The notes under the pieces are model-generated. The model was given only the letters and a program-made list of their open reading frames with translations. It ran no database searches and was not told where the DNA came from. From an uncultured Bacteroidales bacterium (GTDB lineage Bacteria; Bacteroidota; Bacteroidia; Bacteroidales; Muribaculaceae), in NCBI GenBank assembly GCA_902781045.1, contig CACZHT010000018.1:27373-84423 (forward strand): a stretch of 57,051 bases of DNA, in the 5' to 3' direction. Positions 25,130 to 31,492 of the stretch are shown here, in pieces. Numbering within the stretch: position 1 is the stretch's first letter; each line of letters opens with the position of its first letter. The translations under genes were made by a program, and so were the position numbers.

Positions 25130-26083
25130 TCAACAATTCAGCATGGCGGCACGAGGCACATACTTGATGGTCTCGCCAGGCTCGAAGCTGTATCGGGGCT
25201 GCCCCAATTCTGAGCGCACGTAGAAGTCGAGTCGCATCCGCTCCAGGATGTCCAGCACGCTCGGGTCATCAGCCTTCTTGTATCTGTCATCCAGGTTGAG
25301 GTAGGCATACTTGAACGCAATGTTGAAGTCCTTGTGCGAGAAGCCCGGCGTGTCCTCGTCTTGCGTGTTGCGGTGCTCGGTACTCGCACCGATGTCGTGC
25401 CTCACCCGCTCGTTCCATTGCTCAAACCGCTCGATGGCGACCGGGCAATTCAGCTCTTGCAAGTAAAAGAGCGCACGGCGCACCGGTTCAAAGTCGATGG
25501 GAGTCACAAACAGCTCGCCGCCACGTCGGGCATACACCTCGCTCGAGATGGTGCAGCACAGCTGGTGCACAATCTCAAACAGCAAGTCCAGTGCCTCGCC
25601 ATCGCTCAGCGTTGCAATCTGCTTGTGGTGGACCAGTGCCAGATAGTCCACTGGTGCCAGCCTCGACTTGTCGACCTCCAACCCCTCATGCCCCGCAAAG
25701 CGCTGGCAAATGTGGAAATAGTTACGGCCGCTGCCCAGCACGTCCAGGTGCTGCAGCACAAACGCCATGGGCATGCAGTGGTTCACCGTGCAGACATACT
25801 CAAAGCTGTCCTCTTTGCCCCACATCTCAGCAATGCGCCCCTCGAAGTCCGGGTCCCAGTTCCAGTAGAGCTGCTTCAAGGCCCACTGGCGGTCGGTCTT
25901 GCAGCCGTCCAGAAACAGCGACATAATCTGTTTCTGCTGCTCCCAGTCCAAGCCATCAAAGCGCCGCTTGATCTCCTGCCTCGCGACGCTCACCTTGCCG
26001 CTCTTCTTGTCGGTGTACCACTCAATCAGCGTCGCAATCGGACGGTTACGCCGCCCCTCATCATGTTGTGTCTTTCCTCTCAT
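25130..26083 (-). CDS. Uncharacterised protein, paralogue of the 20.5-21.5 kb gene
   Basis: This 317-residue soluble protein shares with the 342-residue protein at 20518-21546 the N-terminal GRRNRPIATLIEWYTDKKSGK and VARQEIKRRFDGLDWEQQK blocks and the C-terminal IAFKYAYLNLDDRYKKADDPSVLDILE block. The middle parts have drifted more (WALKQLYWNWDPDFEGRIAEMW aligns with WAMRKMYLMWDDSFADIVARHW). No known domain is recognised. It precedes a 76-residue protein gene on the same strand by about 83 bp in the upstream direction. Two diverged copies within 6 kb imply an old duplication; both frames are intact, so both are probably in use. Confidence 0.8.
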   Translation of the reverse strand: MRGKTQHDEGRRNRPIATLIEWYTDKKSGKVSVARQEIKRRFDGLDWEQQKQIMSLFLDGCKTDRQWALKQLYWNWDPDFEGRIAEMWGKEDSFEYVCTVNHCMPMAFVLQHLDVLGSGRNYFHICQRFAGHEGLEVDKSRLAPVDYLALVHHKQIATLSDGEALDLLFEIVHQLCCTISSEVYARRGGELFVTPIDFEPVRRALFYLQELNCPVAIERFEQWNERVRHDIGASTEHRNTQDEDTPGFSHKDFNIAFKYAYLNLDDRYKKADDPSVLDILERMRLDFYVRSELGQPRYSFEPGETIKYVPRAAMLNC

Positions 26084-26166
26084 TTCAAGTCTGTTAGATG
26101 GTGATTTAGCTTTTTTAGGCTAATAAGTCACTCTGCATTGTGCATCATGAACTATGAACTATAGAC

Positions 26167-26397
26167 CTATCCATGCCACTTGAGCCACAGCCGCCCGAGC
26201 CAGCCCATGCGTTTCACACATCGGTCATAGCCCTCGTAGGCCTCGTCGATGCAATCTCTCACACCGAATGGGTCCTCGGCCTCCTTGTATTCTTGAATCG
26301 CCCCTCGGTAGCATCTGGCCGCTTCCAGCCACTGCCCATGCCTCTCGGCCATCATCCCACTGTCGACCAGGTCGACAATTATTCCACTTCGTGCCAT
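26167..26397 (-). CDS. Small TPR-like hypothetical protein
   Basis: This 76-residue acidic helical protein has one repeat-like hairpin: ERHGQWLEAARCYRGAIQEYKEAEDPFGVRDCIDEAYEGYDRC. The pattern (W/Y-L-x-A-A-x-x-Y/F-R) resembles a single TPR unit. It aligns by eye with the 102-residue protein at 34544-34852 (SRGDWMLAARWFRLCHTYYEEGEL, then a Cys- and Tyr-containing helix), so the two appear to be relatives now on opposite sides of the AT-rich island. No signal peptide. Function unknown. Confidence 0.68.
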   Translation of the reverse strand: MARSGIIVDLVDSGMMAERHGQWLEAARCYRGAIQEYKEAEDPFGVRDCIDEAYEGYDRCVKRMGWLGRLWLKWHG

Positions 26398-26491
26398 AGT
26401 TTTTTTAGTTTTTAGATTCTGACCGCGCTATCTGCGGCAGTAGCTAGAGAGAACAATACGAATTATGAATTATAAATTATGAATTAGAGTG

Positions 26492-26770
26492 TCAATCCCA
26501 CAGCCCCACGCACTCCCATTGCATCTCTGAGTGGCATCGTGGGCAGCGGTCATCCTCCCACGGCACCAAGTTAGTGCCATGGCAGTAGTTGCACTCACGG
26601 TCATCCTCTCGCAAGTTCCAGTTGCCGTCAGTCTGCTTGCCCACCACCCGCAGGCAGTCCTGGCATACAAACGCCTTGTAGGCCACCGGGCTGAACAGCC
26701 CCGGCCCCTCGTCAATCTCGTCGGTCACATACCCGCACCGAAGGCACCTATAAACAGTCGTCGCCCCCAT
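26492..26770 (-). CDS. Small zinc-ribbon protein
   Basis: The 92 residues contain four Cys pairs: CLRC near 9-12, CQDC near 36-39, CNYC near 60-63 and CPRC near 76-79. This is the pattern of two zinc ribbons, a rubredoxin/rubrerythrin-like or double zinc-ribbon arrangement, with a Trp/Asp-rich body. Such small ribbons often bind nucleic acid or protein partners, but nothing here identifies a partner. The upstream ATG at 26770 is the natural start (MGATTVYRCLRCG). It is the last GC-rich gene before the AT-rich island begins. Confidence 0.72.
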   Translation of the reverse strand: MGATTVYRCLRCGYVTDEIDEGPGLFSPVAYKAFVCQDCLRVVGKQTDGNWNLREDDRECNYCHGTNLVPWEDDRCPRCHSEMQWECVGLWD

Positions 26771-26807
26771 CGCTCAAGTGTGTTTTGTTTATCTTATTTC
26801 TAGATGT

Positions 26808-27725
26808 CTAGTGATTAAACCTTTTCTTGCTTTTGTCCTTTTCTGAAAGTTCAATTGTGAATAGCACTTTTGGACCTTCCATTTGAATCTTTTTGTCTTC
26901 TAGAGATTTTGCATATTCATGAATTTGATCTAATTTACTAAGGCCTTTCTTAATAAATTGTATATATTGAGCGAGAGCTCCCAAATACAAGAAATAGCAA
27001 AAAGATTTCATAGGTAGAATTCGTTTCAGCGTCTTCTCTTCCCATTCTGTCAGAGTGTTACCACGGTGATTCATGTTTCGGCATTGATATATGTCATTCA
27101 GTAGCGATGTTATTTCAATGAAGGATTCATAATCTGAGTTCTTCATAGCGGCTTGATAACCTATAAAATATATTATAATGCGCATCTTGTCATTGGCATA
27201 TTGAGTTTGGAGAGCGCTTTTTGATTTTTCAAAATAATATGGCTGTCCAGTTTTCTTGTTTTCACCAGGGAAAATCAATTTTGCAATGCAATAATCAGAT
27301 TCTGGCCTATTACTAATTATGCCCTCTTTTACATATGCTGGATATGCCCACATCTTATCAACAATATTAGATAGTGTACTATCTTCGCATAATTTATTGG
27401 TAATATTTTCAATTTGTTGATATAGAGCAATGCAGAAGTTTCCAAAATCATCTTTCCGCCTAAAAAATTCCATATTAACAAAATCCGCAATTAATTGTGG
27501 CTTTATTGATTCTATGGGGAAACTTGCGTAGAACTCAGATGCTTGGCGACGAATAATCTGCTCGATACAATACTCATATATTTGATTAATTCGATTATCA
27601 GCTATGGATATGTCAATAGCTGAAGGTGTTATTTCTAACGCTTTCCGCAACTCAGCACTGAACTCAGGATTCTGTCTTGTGAGTTGTACCACCTTATGTA
27701 AGACCGATTTTATGTTGTCATCCAT
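26808..27725 (-). CDS. Retron-associated partner protein with HEPN-like motif
   Basis: I place the start at 27725 (MDDNIKSVLHK), one base after the reverse-transcriptase stop, giving 305 residues; a longer frame (27755) would overlap the RT by 29 nt. The protein is alpha-helical with no signal peptide. Near residues 212-222 is IYQCRNMNHRG, resembling the R-N-x(n)-H motif of HEPN ribonucleases, although the Arg-His spacing is one or more residues shorter than usual. Another conserved-looking block is MEFFRRKDDFGNFCIALYQQIENITNKL. Retrons pair the RT and its DNA-RNA hybrid with a toxic effector that acts when phage infection disturbs the complex; this protein occupies the effector position. RNase activity is inference. 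Base composition is AT-rich like the RT. Confidence 0.7.
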   Translation of the reverse strand: MDDNIKSVLHKVVQLTRQNPEFSAELRKALEITPSAIDISIADNRINQIYEYCIEQIIRRQASEFYASFPIESIKPQLIADFVNMEFFRRKDDFGNFCIALYQQIENITNKLCEDSTLSNIVDKMWAYPAYVKEGIISNRPESDYCIAKLIFPGENKKTGQPYYFEKSKSALQTQYANDKMRIIIYFIGYQAAMKNSDYESFIEITSLLNDIYQCRNMNHRGNTLTEWEEKTLKRILPMKSFCYFLYLGALAQYIQFIKKGLSKLDQIHEYAKSLEDKKIQMEGPKVLFTIELSEKDKSKKRFNH

Positions 27726-27726
27726 C

Positions 27727-29178
27727 TTATACGTTAAGTAGAGCGTCAAGCTCATTATTAAGTAGTTCTATATTAACTGGCTCTGGTGGATGAACGGTAA
27801 TCTTGTTCTTCTTATGGATAAGCCAGAATGGTTCGTCATTTTGGTCACGGCAACTTGAAATAGCCAGCAATTCCTTTTGGGGCTCTTCGTCTTTGGTGAT
27901 GGCTTTGTGAACAGAAGCGTTTACTCTTTTGCCATCGAGCATGAAATATGCGAATCGTCTAGAGGGTTTAAGCTCATCGCCAATCTGCTTTTCTTCAGTC
28001 CATTTGATGACCACCTCGGTTTTATTCTTTTGCTCGAACTCAAGAATTGGAGTGGTTTCAATATAATTGATACCACCATTATTTGCTGTGAGAATATCAC
28101 GGGTTTGGGCCGCAAGAATTTTGAATTTGCTGTATAAGCGCAAATATACTGAATCGTTCTCTCCCTTAACCATCCTCAAGTACATCAACTTGCCATCAAG
28201 GACATTTACCAAGTCGGGTGTGCCTTTTTTCACGTGTCCTTTCTCGGCTTTATACTTGGGGAAGAATCGACTATATGCAGCATTAAAGCCATACCTTTCC
28301 CATATGTACAGGACGTTTCGAATGTCGCGAACATATTCTTGAGGTACGTTCAGTTTTTCAGAGACCATAACACCAGTTACCTCTTGGCAAGAGCCACGCT
28401 TCTGAAGTCGTGTTTTATCTTCGTTAATAGTGAAACGTTGGTCGGCAATAATGCGGCGTAGTTCAGTCCAAAACTCGCCATTTGGCTGATAAACATTATG
28501 CATTGAACTGAATGTGATGTCATCGGCATAACGAGTATAACGCAGACCAAAGCGTTTAGCTAAACCAGCAAGCCGTCGGTCAAGCTTATCACAGATTATG
28601 TTGGTGATAATAGGAGACGTTGGAGCACCTTGTGGAAGGACATAGCGAGGCTGCTCGTCTTCTTGGTCTTTGAATTTCATGCAACAAAGTCCGGCAATTA
28701 CGTTGGCAACTTCAACTGGGAAATTGAATGGCGCAAGTTGAAGGCGTTTCCAAATCCGCGCCTGGTCTATGCTTGGGAAGAAATCTTTCAAGTCGAGGTT
28801 AAGGACATAGTTCTGTCCTAAATGCTTCTCGGCATTAGTGACAACAGAACGTCCTTCGGTAAACCCCATAGCGTAATCTGATGGTGAATAGAGTGCTTTC
28901 AGTATGATATTCACATACTGCAATAACATTTTGTATGTCTTGTTGCGGGGAGCGGTAATCAGCCGGAATCCGCCAGATTTCTTCTTGATTTTGAACTGGC
29001 GGTAACGGTGAAAAGCATGGTTGGGGTTACAATAGTATCTAACCTGCTTCAAGGTGAAAGGGTTAAATTGCATACCCAGTTCAACCGCATCATCTTGTTT
29101 GATGCGGTTGAGTAACGCGAGGAGATCGTTCCGATTCTCCATATTGAGGGCTAATTGTGCAATCTGTTCTCTTTCCAT
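27727..29178 (-). CDS. Retron reverse transcriptase
   Basis: This 483-residue protein makes the msDNA of a retron. Diagnostic motifs are all present: the retron-specific NAxxH (NAEKH, 115-119), the first catalytic Asp region NLDLKDFFPSID (127-138), LPQGAPTSPIITNIICD (181-197), the catalytic YADD (217-220) and the retron VTG motif (EVTGVMVSEKLNVP, near 266-279) that recognises the msr RNA. About 150 extra residues follow the usual ~320-residue RT core (from about 335), with FEQKNKTEVVIKWTEE and a C-terminal EPVNIELLNNELDALL helix; this extension is not a domain I can name. The gene starts 9 bp after the a2 repeat of the ncRNA and ends one base before the partner gene. Not a group II intron RT (no maturase or domain V) and not a DGR. 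Confidence 0.93.
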   Translation of the reverse strand: MEREQIAQLALNMENRNDLLALLNRIKQDDAVELGMQFNPFTLKQVRYYCNPNHAFHRYRQFKIKKKSGGFRLITAPRNKTYKMLLQYVNIILKALYSPSDYAMGFTEGRSVVTNAEKHLGQNYVLNLDLKDFFPSIDQARIWKRLQLAPFNFPVEVANVIAGLCCMKFKDQEDEQPRYVLPQGAPTSPIITNIICDKLDRRLAGLAKRFGLRYTRYADDITFSSMHNVYQPNGEFWTELRRIIADQRFTINEDKTRLQKRGSCQEVTGVMVSEKLNVPQEYVRDIRNVLYIWERYGFNAAYSRFFPKYKAEKGHVKKGTPDLVNVLDGKLMYLRMVKGENDSVYLRLYSKFKILAAQTRDILTANNGGINYIETTPILEFEQKNKTEVVIKWTEEKQIGDELKPSRRFAYFMLDGKRVNASVHKAITKDEEPQKELLAISSCRDQNDEPFWLIHKKNKITVHPPEPVNIELLNNELDALLNV

Positions 29179-29187
29179 ATTAATAAT

Positions 29188-29423
29188 AAGCGGTCTTTAA
29201 CTGGACTAAAAACTAAAGCATCTTTTCCTTATGTAACTACATGATATAGATGTAATGAGAACTATATCAATAATATAGAAACAAGTACAACGTACTTCAA
29301 GTTTCACGTTAACCGAGTAACATTGTTTATCTCCACAGTCCCGAGGGGCTGGAAGACATCTTGCGAATGCGCAGGACGAAATCAAAATGTAGTTTCAGTT
29401 TCCAGACTAGTCAAAGACCGCTT
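29188..29423 (-). ncRNA. Retron msr-msd noncoding RNA
   Basis: On the minus strand the RNA is bounded by complementary a1 (29423-29409) and a2 (29202-29188) segments. AAGCGGTCTTTGACT pairs over 15 nt with AGTTAAAGACCGCTT, with one G.U pair. This is the defining terminal stem of retron RNAs. Between them are hairpins at 29362-29373 (TGCG/CGCA), 29283-29297 (AAGTAC/GTACTT), 29262-29278 (CTATAT/ATATAG) and 29231-29242 (ATGTA/TACAT). By analogy the first part (5' side) would be the msr with the branching G near the a1 end and the later hairpins the msd template, but I cannot fix the branch point. Confidence 0.82.
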
Positions 29424-29494
29424 TGTTTCTTAATTTCGTTGCAAAGTTACAAAACCTTTGCGAATTGTATGTTCGTTCTTGAGATAAATGTGAT

Positions 29495-29851
29495 TTATAA
29501 ATGAATTGTATTCTTTGTATTCTGGAATGAAATGTCTTCACTGAAGAACTTCTTTCCATTAAACATAAAACCAGTTAAAACTTCCTCTTTAGTATCATGG
29601 AAATAGGTTCTGATATAGTTCTTGATTTCAATGATATCATATGTTTTATAACCGAGTGCTCTCCATCTTGATGCAGAGTGGTATCCACTTTCAACCTCCG
29701 TAAAGTACCTACTGTCTTTTTCCCAGATATAATACACTCCATAGGATTTTGAAATACCATCCTTAAGAAGTAAGCTGAACACGTAAAGAAGTGCATCTTG
29801 GGGGGAATCATGTTGAAGCATTCTAAATCCCGAATCAATCTCTCTTGCCAT
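29495..29851 (-). CDS. Small protein upstream of the retron, unknown function
   Basis: I choose the start at 29851 (MAREIDSGFRMLQHDSPQDALLYVF), giving 118 residues, because it lies 10 bp after the stop of the WG-repeat gene. The longer frame adds residues read out of that gene. The protein is mixed alpha/beta, with YYIWEKDSRYFTEVESGYHSASRWRALGYKTYDII in the middle. No domain is recognised. It is probably co-transcribed with the three genes upstream. It could be an immunity or accessory factor of that cluster, but the sequence does not say. AT-rich composition matches the island. Confidence 0.65.
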   Translation of the reverse strand: MAREIDSGFRMLQHDSPQDALLYVFSLLLKDGISKSYGVYYIWEKDSRYFTEVESGYHSASRWRALGYKTYDIIEIKNYIRTYFHDTKEEVLTGFMFNGKKFFSEDISFQNTKNTIHL

Positions 29852-29861
29852 AGTCAAAAAA

Positions 29862-30380
29862 TTAATCAATATTCCAATAAGCATCAGGGTCGCCCTCAAA
29901 TGCATCATTGATGACATCATCACTGTACCCCATTACGTCTTGGGCGTATGAACCAGCAAACTCACCATAATGAGTTCCGTAATCATCGTAGTCATCACGC
30001 GATGTGAAATGACGAGTGATACCGCGTTCGGGCAGGTTGGGGTTGAGCGTGTGTAGATAGATGTCTTTCTTGCCCCCATCTTTGACAACCTTTGTTGAAT
30101 AACGTTTTTTGCCAAAGAAGTTCCATATCTCGTCGTACTCAACCGGTAAGACTTCCTCACCTTGCTCATTGATAATACCCCATTTGTTGCCATTGTCAAC
30201 TTGGTTACTTGGTGCGCGACCAATCTTAACCCTTGCAAGTCCCTGGTCGAAACCGTCAATCCAGTCGTATTTACCAAAAGGAACAATGACGTTGCCTTCA
30301 AGGTCGGTAACGCCCCATTTATAATCGGAGCGTTGGATAACCATCACACTGTTGTAAGTCTTTTCGCTTCTGTTTACCAT
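29862..30380 (-). CDS. WG-repeat protein
   Basis: The 172 residues contain two clear WG beta-repeats: SDYKWGVTDLEGNVIVPFGKYDWI (near 18-41) and GNKWGIINEQGEEVLPVEYDEIW (near 64-86). These form the KWG Leptospira-type beta-structure thought to mediate protein binding. After residue ~100 the chain is acidic and low in hydrophobics (FTSRDDYDDYGTHYGEFAGSYAQDV), suggesting a flexible tail. There is no signal peptide, so it is likely intracellular. A -7-like box (TAATTTTG on the minus strand, 30403-30410) lies 22 bp upstream, without a good -33 box. WG proteins are frequent in Bacteroidales accessory clusters; function here unknown. Confidence 0.78.
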   Translation of the reverse strand: MVNRSEKTYNSVMVIQRSDYKWGVTDLEGNVIVPFGKYDWIDGFDQGLARVKIGRAPSNQVDNGNKWGIINEQGEEVLPVEYDEIWNFFGKKRYSTKVVKDGGKKDIYLHTLNPNLPERGITRHFTSRDDYDDYGTHYGEFAGSYAQDVMGYSDDVINDAFEGDPDAYWNID

Positions 30381-30418
30381 AGTTCGTTTTTATTTGACGC
30401 TGCAAAATTATGGCAGGG

Positions 30419-31492
30419 TTATGAACTCTTTGTTCGCAACGAGTTGTAAGCTGCTGTCATGTCTTCAGAACGACGTATTATTTCATCGCGAATATCATTC
30501 GGTGAAAGGACTATTAAGTCTTTGCCAAATGATGAAAGTTCACGAATAAGTTCGTAGTTCTTCTTGCAATCAATGCGGAAGAACGCTCCTCCACTCAGTG
30601 CCGGATATTCATCATGCAGATTATCTGGCATATTCCGTTGTGATTCATGGAGTGGCTTTGTCTTGATATAATCTTTTGCACTATCGCTTGCCCAAAAGAT
30701 GATTGTGTGTACTGGGTTCTCCTCAATAAAGGTAATACCTATAATGTCTTCAAAACGCTCTACAAAATCTTCGGGGCATTCTTTGTATGCAAGTATGGGT
30801 TGGGGAATAATTTTATCAATGCGGTCTAAGCTAAAATTAAGAATCTTACCGTCACTATAGGCAGCACCGACTACATACCAACGCCGGTTGTATTCCTTCA
30901 ACAAATACGGGTGAAAGAGAAGCGTCCTTGTCGAATCTGGTTCTGCGAATGTATGGTAATAAAGCTCTAGAACTTGTTTTTGAGAGATTGCAACAAATAA
31001 CTCACCCAAAAAATTAGAGTTTTCCAACGGATTCTTCGTAAAGGAAATAATTGGGCGCTGCCCAACTTCTGGAAGTTCAAGACTTTGCCGCAGAGCCTCA
31101 AGTGCTTCCAAGTTCGGTAGTCCATCGAACTGACCTAATAAGGAGAATGCTTCTCGCAGAAGATATTTTTCATCGTCACTTAATGCTTTTCGGAAGATGG
31201 AAAAACTTGGGTCTTTATAGCGCAGACATTTCTTTTGAACGGTTTTCCCATCGCCATTAACGCATGCTACCCATCTTCGCTCAATCTCAGCCATAAATGG
31301 TCCTTCATACTCAAGATAATTGATATCTTTCTCGATAGTGCGACGAACTACACCTTTTGTGTCTGAGTACAACTCCGATAGTCGACGGCTCACTTCCTCA
31401 GTCAAGTCATCGAGAGAATAATCATGATACCGGTTGCTAAGCAACTCATCCAGTATCATGTATCGCGTCATTGCATTCTTATTTGCTGGCAT
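30419..31492 (-). CDS. WYL-domain transcriptional regulator
   Basis: This 357-residue protein has an N-terminal helix-turn-helix-like region (MTRYMILDELLSNRYHDYSLDDLTEEVSRRL, near 8-38) and a central WYL domain. The WYL motif appears as NRRWYVVGAAYSDGKILNFSLDRID (near 203-227), with the typical LYYHTFAEPDSTRTLLFHPYLLKEY before it. A C-terminal WCX-like extension ends the chain. WYL proteins sense nucleic-acid ligands and often regulate phage-defence loci. Its start overlaps the end of the 975-residue gene by 14 nt, so the two are translationally coupled. It may control this cluster or the retron. Confidence 0.88.
   Translation of the reverse strand: MPANKNAMTRYMILDELLSNRYHDYSLDDLTEEVSRRLSELYSDTKGVVRRTIEKDINYLEYEGPFMAEIERRWVACVNGDGKTVQKKCLRYKDPSFSIFRKALSDDEKYLLREAFSLLGQFDGLPNLEALEALRQSLELPEVGQRPIISFTKNPLENSNFLGELFVAISQKQVLELYYHTFAEPDSTRTLLFHPYLLKEYNRRWYVVGAAYSDGKILNFSLDRIDKIIPQPILAYKECPEDFVERFEDIIGITFIEENPVHTIIFWASDSAKDYIKTKPLHESQRNMPDNLHDEYPALSGGAFFRIDCKKNYELIRELSSFGKDLIVLSPNDIRDEIIRRSEDMTAAYNSLRTKSS

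Noticed and set aside
27727..29178. Group II intron or diversity-generating retroelement reverse transcriptase
   Set aside because: The NAxxH and VTG motifs and the flanking a1/a2 repeats are retron features; there is no maturase domain, no intron domain V/VI, and no template/variable repeat pair.
29851..29923. Extended start of the 118-residue protein (MMMSSMMHLRATLMLIGILINF), which would look like a signal peptide
   Set aside because: The extension is read out of frame from the end of the WG-repeat gene, and the start at 29851 gives normal operon spacing.
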